12,842 nucleotides of DNA from Nitrospirota bacterium (GCA_004296865.1 SCVQ01000468.1:1-12842), one strand, 5' to 3'; shown: positions 1 to 6,928, counted from the stretch's first letter. Notes: generated by a model not told the origin, from the sequence alone. A program made the numbers and translations.

Positions 1-1
1 C

Positions 2-670
2 AACGGGCTTGGGCAACAGCCCCCCGCATCCTCCCTCACCCCGCACCCTCCCGTCGATGCCCACCTGCGTATCACCGTCTCCCGCGGCGAAGGGGACCTG
101 GGGTTGGACCCCGCCCTCTGCAAGCGCCCGACGGTGGTGATCATGGCCAAGCCTCTCTCCCCCTATCCCCCCCACCTGTTTCAAGAAGGCATCTCCCTTA
201 TCATCACCCGCGTGCGACGGAATCTGGCCACGGCCCTATCCCCGCAGATTAAATCGACCAACTTCCTGAACAACATACTGGCCAAGCAGGAGGCGAGCGC
301 AGCCGGAGCCTTCGACAGCCTCATGCTCAACGCCGACGGACATCTCACGGAATGCACGACCAGCAATCTGTTTTTCCTACGCGAGGGACGCCTCTGCACC
401 CCCTCGGTGGCCTGCGGCATCCTGGATGGTATTACCCGCGAAGTTGTGCTGACCCTGGCTCGTGAAAACGGGATACCGGTCGAGGAAGGCTGTTACCAAC
501 CGGACGCCTTGCGTCAGGCCGAGGAGTGTTTTCTGACCAATACCTCGATGGAAATCATGCCGGTGCGCACCCTCGACAACCATCCGATCGGCTCAGGCCG
601 GCCCGGCCCTGTGACCCTGCAACTCCGCAGGATCTTCCAGACCAACCTCACACGATTCCTCACCTGTTAG
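2..670 (+). CDS. Class IV PLP aminotransferase (PabC/IlvE/Dat-like), 5' end cut by window edge
   Basis: This is a fold-type IV PLP enzyme, either an aminodeoxychorismate lyase (folate pathway) or a branched-chain or D-amino-acid aminotransferase. The frame is open from base 2, and 222 residues are visible against about 280 for the family, so roughly 60 N-terminal residues are missing. The first visible part contains the strand motif RITVSRGEG. The PLP-binding lysine is in IKSTNFLNN (Lys codon at 251-253), followed by the family pattern of an EA helix and LTECTTSNLFF, whose Glu contacts the PLP pyridine nitrogen. The C-terminal half contains GILDGITREVVL and EECFLTNTSMEIMPV, both typical of the family. 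A TTG at 104 could be taken as a start, but homology clearly continues upstream of it. Substrate specificity cannot be told from this part; the short strand-rich C-terminus suits PabC slightly better. The class call is firm, the exact enzyme is not. Confidence 0.88.
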   Translation, partial: NGLGQQPPASSLTPHPPVDAHLRITVSRGEGDLGLDPALCKRPTVVIMAKPLSPYPPHLFQEGISLIITRVRRNLATALSPQIKSTNFLNNILAKQEASAAGAFDSLMLNADGHLTECTTSNLFFLREGRLCTPSVACGILDGITREVVLTLARENGIPVEEGCYQPDALRQAEECFLTNTSMEIMPVRTLDNHPIGSGRPGPVTLQLRRIFQTNLTRFLTC

Positions 671-826
671 GCCGGCCGTCTACCCCGATTGCATCACAGC
701 CGGCTCGTCATTCAAGTCGCAGAAAAATCGTCCGATACCACAAGTGGGTTCGTAATTGTGCCACGCAGCCTGGTAAGCCCTCCTCTCAAACCCGTGAAGT
801 TGTTGGCTGCTCGGTGGGACGACGCT

Positions 827-1579
827 ATGGCTTACAGCATGGACAGACCCACATATCGGCAGACTCTTCGTCTGGCTCTGCAGCCTCTTCTCGTCGCCGG
901 CACGTTGGCTGCACTCCAGGCCTTCGCCACGGCCTTTCCGCTGGAGGCCTGGGGCGAGATCTACCGCTATGTGGATCGGCAGGGTACGGCCCACTTCACC
1001 AATGTCCCCACCGATCCCCGGTTCAAAAAAATCGTTCCCGGGTCTCCCGCACTTCGCCTGCGGATGCACAAACGCGATCTCGAAGGCACGATCGCGCGTC
1101 ACTCGCAGCGACATCGTCTGGACCCGGCCTTGCTCCGCGCAGTCATCAAGGCCGAATCGGACTTCGATCCGACCGCGGTCTCGAGGGCCGGCGCGATCGG
1201 CCTCATGCAGCTCATGCCGCTGACAGCCGTGCGGCTGAATGTACGCGATTCCTACAACCCGGAGGAGAATATCGGCGGGGGCGCTCGCTACTTACGCTAT
1301 CTGCTGGATCGCTTCCAGGGCGACTTGACGTTGGCCTTGGCAGCCTACAATGCCGGCGAACATGTGGTGGATCGGTACCAGGCGGTGCCGCCCATCGACG
1401 AAACCAGGCTCTACGTGGCCAAAGTCCTTCGCTTCTATCGAATCTACTTGCGAACCTACTTACTCGACGAACATCCCGGATCCTACGGCCAAGGTCGCCC
1501 CTCGGCCGACAGGCTCACGCCCCTCTCCCGCCCGATCCGACCGCAGCCCGTCGTATCCTGGCCGGCTTCAAGCCGGTGA
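827..1579 (+). CDS. Exported lytic transglycosylase with DUF4124 and SLT domains
   Basis: A 250-residue peptidoglycan lytic transglycosylase of the Slt70/MltE fold, which cleaves MurNAc-GlcNAc bonds to form 1,6-anhydro ends in the periplasm. Residues 15-40 form a hydrophobic export signal. Residues 43-68 (GEIYRYVDRQGTAHFTNVP) match the DUF4124 module often placed before SLT domains. The SLT domain spans about residues 85-205. The catalytic Glu is E110 in VIKAESDFDP, followed by GAIGLMQLMP, NIGGGARYL, LALAAYNAGE and the VPPIDETRLYV motif. The chosen ATG at 827 gives a sensible signal peptide and sits behind a weak GGTGGGA. A TTG at 689 in the same frame would add 46 residues ahead of the signal and is unlikely; ATG 839 is also possible. 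The last 65 bp overlap the convergent nadB gene. The Pro/Arg-rich tail after residue 215 lies outside the domain. Confidence 0.93.
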   Translation: MAYSMDRPTYRQTLRLALQPLLVAGTLAALQAFATAFPLEAWGEIYRYVDRQGTAHFTNVPTDPRFKKIVPGSPALRLRMHKRDLEGTIARHSQRHRLDPALLRAVIKAESDFDPTAVSRAGAIGLMQLMPLTAVRLNVRDSYNPEENIGGGARYLRYLLDRFQGDLTLALAAYNAGEHVVDRYQAVPPIDETRLYVAKVLRFYRIYLRTYLLDEHPGSYGQGRPSADRLTPLSRPIRPQPVVSWPASSR

Positions 1580-3173
1580 CCGCCGCGGTGTGCTCCAGTT
1601 GACTGTGCTGATTCCACCCCGGACGTTTCTTGTCCGGACAATCGGCCCGGTAATGGGCTCCCACGCTGTTCTCCCTCCACAGCGCCGCTTCGGCGATGCA
1701 TCGGGCCACCTGCACCATATTCTTCACTTCCAGGTCCTGCCTGGTCCCGAACGGTCGCGCGACCACCCGTTCCCACCGTGAGAGTTGCGCGGTCGCGCTG
1801 ACCAAGGATTCGCGGGTCCGCACCAGCCCCACCTTCCCCCACATCAGCCGCCGCAACGAACTGCGGAGTTTGTCGGCATCGTCCAAAACGCCCAGCGGCC
1901 CCGCATCCAGCTCCCCCGCGGACGGAAGGGAAGCCGCGGCCCTCCTGAGACGCCCGGCGAAGGTCGTGGCGGCCAGGGCCGCGCGCGCGCCAAACACCAA
2001 CCCTTCGAGCAGGGAGTTACTGGCCAGCCGATTCGCTCCATGCACCCCGCTGCAGGCGACTTCGCCGGCCGCAAACAGGCCCGGGAGACTCGTCGCCCCC
2101 TCCGTATCGGTCTTCACGCCCCCCATCATGTAGTGGGCGCTGGGTGAAACCGGAATCCACTCTTCGGTGATGTCGATGTCGTAGCGGAGACAGGTGGAAT
2201 AAATCGTCGGGAAGCGGCGCTTGATGAACTCCGCATCCAAATGCGTGACGTCCAAATAGACGTGTCTCGAACGGGTGGCCGCCATCTCGGACCAGATCGC
2301 CCGCGCGACGATATCCCGCGGCGCCAGGGTGCCGGCCGGATGGTACCGATGCATGAAGGGCTCGCCCTTGATGTTACGGAGTTGTCCCCCTTCGCCCCGG
2401 ATCGCCTCGGAAAGCAAAAAAGGCGGACTGGAGGGCAGGTAGAGCGCGGTGGGATGGAACTGCACGAATTCCATGTCTTCCAGGACGGCGCCGGCTCGGA
2501 ACGCCATGGCCATCCCGTCGCCGGTGGCGTTGGGCGGGTTCGTCGTACGGGCATAGACCTGCCCGGCCCCCCCGGTGGTCAAGACCACCGCCGAGGCCGG
2601 AATCACCGCGCGGGACCCGGTGGCCTCGTCGAGCACCAGCGCACCCCGGCAGGCTCCCCCGACGACGACCAAGTCGATCGTAAAATGGTTTTTGAGCCAC
2701 TGAATCCGCTTGTGCCGGCGGGCCTGGGCCATCAAGACCCGGACCATCTCGTTGCCGGTCGCATCGCCGCGCGCGCGCAGGATCCGGCTGCGGCTATGCG
2801 CCGCCTCGCGGGCAAAGGCGAACTTCCCGCCGACCTTGTCGAACCGGGCGCCCCAGGCAATCAACTCCTGGATGCGATCCGGCCCTTCTTCCACCAGGAC
2901 CCGGACGGCCTCCTGCCGGCAGAGCCCGTGCCCCGCTTTCACCGTATCCGTCAGATGGATGGCGACATCGTCCTCTTCGCTGAGAGCCACGGCGACGCCG
3001 CCCTGAGCGTAGATCGAACTGCTCTCGAGGGGATGCCCCTTCGTCAGCATCAACACGCGGCCGTGCCGACTCAATTCAATCGCCGCGCGCAGGCCCGCCA
3101 CCCCGCTCCCGATGACCAAGAAATCAGCCTCAGGCGTGGGAACCTCCCGCAGCGACATGGCACCGGTTCTCAT
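1515..3173 (-). CDS. nadB: L-aspartate oxidase
   Basis: A 552-residue flavoprotein (E. coli NadB has 540) that oxidises L-aspartate to iminoaspartate, the first step of de novo NAD synthesis, in the cytoplasm. The N-terminal Rossmann motif GSGVAG is at residues 22-27. SSSIYAQGGVAVAL (51-64) and REAAHSRSRILRARGDATG (122-140) are characteristic of NadB. Further on are the substrate-site segments VQFHPTALY, LLSEAIRGEGG and GTLAPRDIVARAI (the catalytic Arg follows the Pro), then SAHYMMGGV and the FAD-binding HGANRLASNSLLEGLVFG. The start at 3173 overlaps the lipoprotein stop in an ATGA (3170-3173), pointing to translational coupling; ATG 3158 is a second option. Longer readings up to 3338 only add low-complexity residues. 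The 3' end overlaps the convergent transglycosylase gene by 65 bp, so the basic Gly-rich C-terminal tail is encoded opposite that gene. nadA and nadC are not in the window. Confidence 0.97.
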   Translation of the reverse strand: MRTGAMSLREVPTPEADFLVIGSGVAGLRAAIELSRHGRVLMLTKGHPLESSSIYAQGGVAVALSEEDDVAIHLTDTVKAGHGLCRQEAVRVLVEEGPDRIQELIAWGARFDKVGGKFAFAREAAHSRSRILRARGDATGNEMVRVLMAQARRHKRIQWLKNHFTIDLVVVGGACRGALVLDEATGSRAVIPASAVVLTTGGAGQVYARTTNPPNATGDGMAMAFRAGAVLEDMEFVQFHPTALYLPSSPPFLLSEAIRGEGGQLRNIKGEPFMHRYHPAGTLAPRDIVARAIWSEMAATRSRHVYLDVTHLDAEFIKRRFPTIYSTCLRYDIDITEEWIPVSPSAHYMMGGVKTDTEGATSLPGLFAAGEVACSGVHGANRLASNSLLEGLVFGARAALAATTFAGRLRRAAASLPSAGELDAGPLGVLDDADKLRSSLRRLMWGKVGLVRTRESLVSATAQLSRWERVVARPFGTRQDLEVKNMVQVARCIAEAALWRENSVGAHYRADCPDKKRPGWNQHSQLEHTAAVTGLKPARIRRAAVGSGGRGA

Positions 3174-3679
3174 CCGCCCGTCCCGGTTTTCTGGGGCTCC
3201 GACGCAGGCCGACGCGTTGTCATCCCGAACGGGAGATCGCCTTCGGCGCTTTTCAGAAGAATGGACTGCATCCCCACCCACCGGAGCATTCCATGCCCGC
3301 GCTCCCGGAGCCCGGCATCGGCTTGGTTCTTTTTCCACACACCCTGCCAGTGCACGAACACATCGATCGTATCGCCATTGATGACGATTCGCTCAACCGA
3401 GAGGTCCAGCGTGATCGTTTCGAAGGTTTGTATGTCCTTTTCCACATCGAGTTCCATCCGATCCAACAGACCGGACGGCAGCAGCAGCGCCCGGAATCCG
3501 GCCATATCCCGCTTGACGTAGGCCTGCCGCAGCCCCGCGATGGCCGCATCAATTTTCTGGTACCGCGCATGGTCGGCGGGGTACCGCGGCTCTTTACCGG
3601 TACAGCCCCCCATGGGCCCCGTGAGCAGGACGAGTGAGATCAGTCCCAGCGGCCAGAAGAATCGACCCGACTTCAGCAT
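3170..3679 (-). CDS. Small putative lipoprotein, possibly NTF2-like
   Basis: A 169-residue protein with an N-terminal hydrophobic segment (residues 7-20) followed by GPMGGC, a plausible though imperfect lipobox with Cys26 as the lipidated residue, so it is probably anchored in a membrane facing the periplasm. The mature part begins with a helix in which a repeating I/A/L pattern runs through AIAGLRQAYVKRDMAGFRALL. Several strands follow (TFETITLDLSVERIVINGDTIDVFVHWQGVW). This helix-then-strand order resembles NTF2/SnoaL-like folds, but I cannot assign a function. The stop overlaps the nadB start by 4 bp, so the two are co-translated. A near-consensus promoter ends 5 bp upstream of the ATG, leaving almost no leader. 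No alternative start downstream would keep the signal sequence. Confidence 0.82.
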   Translation of the reverse strand: MLKSGRFFWPLGLISLVLLTGPMGGCTGKEPRYPADHARYQKIDAAIAGLRQAYVKRDMAGFRALLLPSGLLDRMELDVEKDIQTFETITLDLSVERIVINGDTIDVFVHWQGVWKKNQADAGLRERGHGMLRWVGMQSILLKSAEGDLPFGMTTRRPASEPQKTGTGG

Positions 3680-3684
3680 GCCTC

Positions 3685-3713
3685 AGTATAGGGACGGTGC
3701 CTGAAGGCGTCAA
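3685..3713 (-). promoter_or_regulatory. Sigma70-type promoter of the lipoprotein-nadB operon
   Basis: On the minus strand, TTGACG (3713-3708) and TATACT (3690-3685) are separated by exactly 17 bp; each hexamer matches the consensus at five of six positions. It is the best promoter match I found in the window. The expected transcription start, about 7 bases after the -10 box, is near 3678. That falls on the ATG of the lipoprotein gene (3679-3677), implying a leaderless transcript. Confidence 0.65.
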
Positions 3714-3760
3714 GCCGGAACTCTGCCGTTCTCCGCGCGGCATTCCCTTGCATCGTTTTC

Positions 3761-3790
3761 TTGACAGGCTTTGCGCCCCTGTGTTACGAC
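3761..3790 (+). promoter_or_regulatory. Possible upstream promoter for the bS22-like gene
   Basis: A perfect TTGACA lies at 3761-3766. After 18 bp comes TACGAC (3785-3790, three of six matches), preceded by TG at 3782-3783 as in an extended -10 element. Transcription from about 3797 would give a leader of about 130 nt before the bS22-like gene. The poor -10 match makes this tentative. Confidence 0.3.
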
Positions 3791-3870
3791 AACACCCTCT
3801 TATCGCAGCATCGAACGTTTGCCACTGCGCGCGGCAGGATCCGATGCGCAGGGCGTTTCCGACGCGCTGC

Positions 3871-3900
3871 TTGCTTTTGACCGCCGAACCCTTGTACACT
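3871..3900 (+). promoter_or_regulatory. Likely proximal promoter of the bS22-like gene
   Basis: TTGCTT (3871-3876) and TACACT (3895-3900) are 18 bp apart, placing transcription start near 3907. The resulting leader of about 19 nt is pyrimidine-rich and contains the Shine-Dalgarno AGGAGA (3914-3919), 6 bases before the ATG at 3926. Confidence 0.45.
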
Positions 3901-3925
3901 TTCTTTTTTTTTCAGGAGACTATGC

Positions 3926-4021
3926 ATGGCTAGTGTGCTCAAGAAACGCAAGAAAAAGATGCGCAAGCACAAGCATAAGAAGCTGCGCAGACGACAGAAG
4001 TTCTTGCGCCGGAGAAGCTAA
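3926..4021 (+). CDS. 31-residue bS22-like (AURKAIP1/COX24, mS38 family) ribosomal protein
   Basis: A very short gene encoding 31 residues, beginning MASVLKKRKKKMRKHKHKK and ending in RRRS, with 18 Lys or Arg. The pattern SVxKKRxKxMxKxKHxKLxRRxRxxRR is that of the AURKAIP1/COX24 domain. Members are mitochondrial mS38 and the 33-residue bS22 of mycobacterial small ribosomal subunits, where the peptide lies along rRNA near the decoding region. I infer the same role here. It has a strong AGGAGA Shine-Dalgarno at the right distance and a promoter just upstream. An ATG at 3922 is out of frame. The 72-aa gene starts 30 bp downstream, so the two are probably co-transcribed. It is short enough to be missed by automatic callers. 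Confidence 0.88.
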   Translation: MASVLKKRKKKMRKHKHKKLRRRQKFLRRRS

Positions 4022-4051
4022 GGCCCGTTCTGGAGAAAGCCGGAGGTCGAC

Positions 4052-4270
4052 GTGACGGAGGGGAAAAAAACCCGCATCCGAGTCCGAACGGTCAACGGTA
4101 TCTATGTGGGGGACTTTTTGATCCCTCCCATGCGCAATCGCGTCTCGGACGTGCTGAACGAAGAGCAACGGGTGTTCATCAACCTCACCGATGTCGTGAT
4201 CGACGACAAGGAGCAGGCTGAACACGTTTCGCTGAACAAGAACATGATCGAGTCCATTACACAGTTCTAG
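4052..4270 (+). CDS. Small conserved-looking protein, possibly DUF6812-like
   Basis: A 72-residue soluble protein with a GTG start backed by a clear Shine-Dalgarno (GGAGG at 4042-4046, 5 bases away). After a basic N-terminus (GKKTRIRVRT), alternating hydrophobic residues suggest a small beta-barrel or sheet: GIYVGDFLIPP, then a short helix RVSDVLN, then VFINLTDVVID and NMIESITQF as strands. This resembles the small DUF6812 proteins and, loosely, PilZ- or Sm-like barrels; I cannot name a function. It lies 30 bp after the bS22-like gene and 111 bp before the ABC exporter, all on the same strand. There is no signal peptide or Cys. Confidence 0.8.
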   Translation: MTEGKKTRIRVRTVNGIYVGDFLIPPMRNRVSDVLNEEQRVFINLTDVVIDDKEQAEHVSLNKNMIESITQF

Positions 4271-4324
4271 TCCATCGGCCCCGATTCCGTGAGTCTCTCC
4301 TCCACACTCCGAACAACGCAGTCC

Positions 4325-4362
4325 GCGTTCAGCCACCGGCCTTCGGGCCGCTGGCTGAACGT
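4325..4362 (+). repeat. Large inverted repeat with UUCG tetraloop between the 72-aa gene and the exporter
   Basis: The arms at 4327-4335 and 4352-4360 are a perfect 9-bp inverted repeat. C4326-G4361 and a G-U pair extend it by two. Inside are a single C-C mismatch and a perfect 5-bp stem (4337-4341 with 4346-4350) closed by a TTCG loop in the stable C(UUCG)G context. No T-tract follows, so it is not a classical intrinsic terminator. It could be a REP-like element, a processing or stability hairpin, or a pause site 20 bp before the exporter start. Confidence 0.75.
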
Positions 4363-4381
4363 AGCCCGCTGAGAACGCCGT

Positions 4382-6121
4382 ATGTCCTACTACTCCCGCT
4401 TCGCCCCGTTTCTGCGGCCCTACCTGCCGCAGATGGCCGCCGCGGTCCTGCTGATCATGGCCGTCGCGGTCCTGAACCTCACCCTCCTCCGCTTGGCCGG
4501 CTTCCTTTGGGACATCATTACGGTCCGCCGCGACCTAGGCGGCATGACGCAGACGGTCGGGCTCTTTCTCGGCCTCATCGTCGCCCAGGGCCTTCTGTCG
4601 ATGGGGCACAGCTACCTGACCGCCAAGGTGTCCCAGCGCATCATGGCGGACTTCCGGACGCACCTCTTCGCGCACCTCCAGACCCTGTCGTTGAGCTTCT
4701 TCGCCAAGCGCCGAACCGGGGAAATCCTCTCGCGCCTCATGAACGACGTGGGCGTCATCCAGACCACGGTGACGGAAACGCCGATTGACTCGGCCAAACA
4801 AGTCGTGACCTTCATCGGCGGCGTCGCCTTCCTGCTCCTCATGAACTGGCGCCTCTGCCTGCTGATCCTCCTGCTCCTCCCCGTCTTGGTGATCGTCGCC
4901 CGCTTCTTCGGCCGACGACTGAAAGCCCTCTCGACGTCGATCCAGGACCAGACCGCGTCCATCACGACCCTGGCGGAGGAAGTGCTCTCCGGCATCCGCG
5001 TCGTCAAATCCTTCGTACAAACCGATCGGGAAAAACGCCGGTTCGCCAGGCAAACCGACCAGGCGCTCCAGATCGCGCTCCGCCGGGCGGCCGTGCTGGC
5101 CGTCTTCGTACCGATCATTACCTTGCTGACCTTCGCCGCCGCCGCCGCGGTGCTCTGGTATGGGGGCCGGCAGGTGATCGAGGGATCCGTCTCGCCGGGC
5201 GACCTATTCGCCTTCGTCTTGTTCGCCGGCATCCTCATCGGCCCCTTCGGATCGGCGGCCAGAGTCTTTGCCCAGATCAAGGAAGCGCAGGGCGCCATGC
5301 AGCGGGTCTTCGAGATTCTCGATCAGCAGCCGGACGTGCGCGATCGACCTGAGGCGGTGGACCTGCCGCCCGTCCAGGGCCATGTGCAGGCAGTCGGGGT
5401 CAGCTTTGCCTACGACCCCAGGCAACCCGTGCTCTCCGAGGTGTCCTTCGACGCCAAGCCGGGCGAGGTGGTGGCCATCGTGGGCCCAACCGGAGCCGGT
5501 AAAACCACGCTCGTCAATCTGATCCACCGCTTCTACGATCCGACCGAGGGCGCGGTGTTCATCGACGGCCAGGACCTGCGCGCGGTGCGGACCGAGAGCC
5601 TCTACCGTCAGATCGCCCTGGTGCCTCAGGAATCGATTCTGTTCGGAGGCACCATTTTGGACAACATCCGGTATGGGCGGGACCAGGCGACGGAAGAAGA
5701 GGTCATCGCGGCCAGCCGAGCGGCCAATGCGCATGACTTCATCGTCGCAATGCCGGATGGCTATCAGACCGTCGTGGGTGAAAAAGGCGTCAACCTCTCG
5801 GGCGGGCAGCGACAGCGGCTTGCCATCGCCAGAGCGGTGCTCAAAGCCCCTCGGATCCTGATTCTGGATGAAGCGACCTCAGCGTTGGATGCCGAGTCCG
5901 AGCGGCTGGTCCAGGAAGCGCTGGAGCGACTGATGGCGGGACGGACCACCTTCGTGATCGCGCACCGGCTGACGACCATTCAACGGGCCGACCGTATTCT
6001 GGTCCTGAACAAAGGCCGGATCGTGGAGGAGGGCACCCACGCTTCGCTGATGGACCGGAAGGGGCTCTACCACTACCTCTACACGCTCAGGCTCGAAGAG
6101 CTGATCGCCGGGAGTGGATGA
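4382..6121 (+). CDS. MsbA-type ABC exporter (fused membrane and ATPase domains)
   Basis: A 579-residue half-transporter that works as a homodimer in the inner membrane. The length and order match MsbA (582 in E. coli), the lipid A-core flippase, although multidrug-type exporters look the same. Membrane segments lie at about 18-40, 57-77, 140-158, 159-177, 236-260 and 272-292. The coupling segment FFAKRRTGEILSRLMNDV (106-123) is typical of the family. The ATPase domain has Walker A GPTGAGKT (368-375), Q-loop Gln416 in LVPQES, signature LSGGQ (472-476), Walker B ILILDE (492-497, catalytic E497), D-loop SALD and switch His528. All key residues are intact. The ATG at 4382 has only a weak Shine-Dalgarno (TGAGAA). 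The stop is 4 bp from the end of the convergent gene at 6126. Substrate is inferred only. Confidence 0.93.
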   Translation: MSYYSRFAPFLRPYLPQMAAAVLLIMAVAVLNLTLLRLAGFLWDIITVRRDLGGMTQTVGLFLGLIVAQGLLSMGHSYLTAKVSQRIMADFRTHLFAHLQTLSLSFFAKRRTGEILSRLMNDVGVIQTTVTETPIDSAKQVVTFIGGVAFLLLMNWRLCLLILLLLPVLVIVARFFGRRLKALSTSIQDQTASITTLAEEVLSGIRVVKSFVQTDREKRRFARQTDQALQIALRRAAVLAVFVPIITLLTFAAAAAVLWYGGRQVIEGSVSPGDLFAFVLFAGILIGPFGSAARVFAQIKEAQGAMQRVFEILDQQPDVRDRPEAVDLPPVQGHVQAVGVSFAYDPRQPVLSEVSFDAKPGEVVAIVGPTGAGKTTLVNLIHRFYDPTEGAVFIDGQDLRAVRTESLYRQIALVPQESILFGGTILDNIRYGRDQATEEEVIAASRAANAHDFIVAMPDGYQTVVGEKGVNLSGGQRQRLAIARAVLKAPRILILDEATSALDAESERLVQEALERLMAGRTTFVIAHRLTTIQRADRILVLNKGRIVEEGTHASLMDRKGLYHYLYTLRLEELIAGSG

Positions 6122-6125
6122 CGGC

Positions 6126-6791
6126 TTATTTGACTTTCGACAGATCCGCCTCGAACTCCGTCATCTTGCCATCGGGGAAAAAGATGATGAATTTTGTTTT
6201 GGCGTTGGGTGCGAAGCTGTCGTAGGCAAACCGAGCGGTGAACCGGGACCGATAGGCCGGGCCCTTGCCCTCATTCTTACGCCCCTTCTCGGCCGGACTC
6301 ACATCGATCGGCTTGATCGTCTTGCTCCCTTGCTGGAACGCCACCTGCACGCCTTCGGCGAAGTACTCGTCATCCCCGCAGAGCTGCACTTCCATTTCAA
6401 GATTCGGCATGTCCAAATATTTTTGGATCTTCTCGTCCGGCATCCGGACCTCGGTTTTCTGCTTCTTGGATTCGGTGGCTTCCTTGCGGCCGAAGGACTC
6501 CAGCCAATAGCGCTTGGTCCGCAACACGGCACTGGCGCCACAGGGGTCCTTCTCGGGATCAGCTCCGACCCTCGTCGCCAACGCGGCCTGTTGCAGCAGC
6601 TTCTTCACATCGTCGGACGTGTTGGCTTTTTCCATGGGCTCGCGACCGGCCGCCAGGGTCTTCTTGGCCTCTTCCAACGTCAGCTTGACATCGATGGCAT
6701 AGGTCGGGACACCGGCCATCCCTACCACCGCGAGCGCGGCGAACCCGATGCCGAAACCGCCCCACCAACCTGCCTTGCACCAGCTCCGCAT
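6126..6791 (-). CDS. Exported protein of unknown function
   Basis: A 221-residue protein I do not recognise. Residues 7-28 form a hydrophobic signal sequence, and cleavage is likely after YA at 31-32, giving a periplasmic protein. The mature part starts with a helical Lys/Glu-rich region (LTLEEAKKTL ... DDVKKLLQQAALATRV). A middle charged stretch (about 100-125) follows, and then a strand-rich C-terminus (FTARFAYDSF, KTKFIIFFPDGKMTEFEADL) that resembles a small beta-sandwich. It has two mature Cys, C84 in DPCGAS and C138 in QLCGDD, which could form a disulfide. The ATG at 6791 has a good GGAGG 5 bases upstream; a TTG at 6881 would spoil the signal. A promoter at 6900-6928 gives it a leader of about 100 nt. 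It is a single-gene unit. Confidence 0.82.
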   Translation of the reverse strand: MRSWCKAGWWGGFGIGFAALAVVGMAGVPTYAIDVKLTLEEAKKTLAAGREPMEKANTSDDVKKLLQQAALATRVGADPEKDPCGASAVLRTKRYWLESFGRKEATESKKQKTEVRMPDEKIQKYLDMPNLEMEVQLCGDDEYFAEGVQVAFQQGSKTIKPIDVSPAEKGRKNEGKGPAYRSRFTARFAYDSFAPNAKTKFIIFFPDGKMTEFEADLSKVK

Positions 6792-6899
6792 AACGCCTCC
6801 ATACCAAGCTTGCTTGAGCCGCCCGCTTCGATCACCTGCGGACGGAGATTTTTTTTGCCTCCAGTACATATCCTGGATCAATTAGGCCACTGGCGCGCC

Positions 6900-6928
6900 A
6901 TTGTAAGGAAACCGCCCGTGCAAAGCAA
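6900..6928 (-). promoter_or_regulatory. Promoter of the exported unknown protein
   Basis: On the minus strand, TTGCTT (6928-6923) and TACAAT (6905-6900, five of six) are separated by 17 bp, placing transcription start near 6893. The initial transcribed region contains the 10-bp palindrome TGGCGCGCCA (6891-6900), which partly overlaps the -10 box and could be an operator or chance in GC-rich DNA. Confidence 0.5.

Noticed and set aside
526..1602. A 358-codon open frame on the plus strand overlapping the transglycosylase gene
   Set aside because: The translation is rich in Arg, Ser and Pro with no domain, and the overlapping frame encodes a complete SLT domain. It is a GC-rich shadow frame.
3174..3338. 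N-terminal extension of nadB
   Set aside because: The extra residues are low-complexity and overlap the lipoprotein frame. The ATGA overlap and FAD motif spacing support the start at 3173.
2241..3521. A 426-codon plus-strand open frame opposite nadB
   Set aside because: It runs antisense to conserved NadB and the lipoprotein, has no recognisable motif, and is low-complexity in composition. Long antisense frames are expected at this GC content.
3896..3914. The pyrimidine/T-rich run before the bS22-like gene read as an intrinsic terminator
   Set aside because: No GC-rich hairpin precedes the run. It lies between a -10 box and a Shine-Dalgarno, so it is better explained as a leader.
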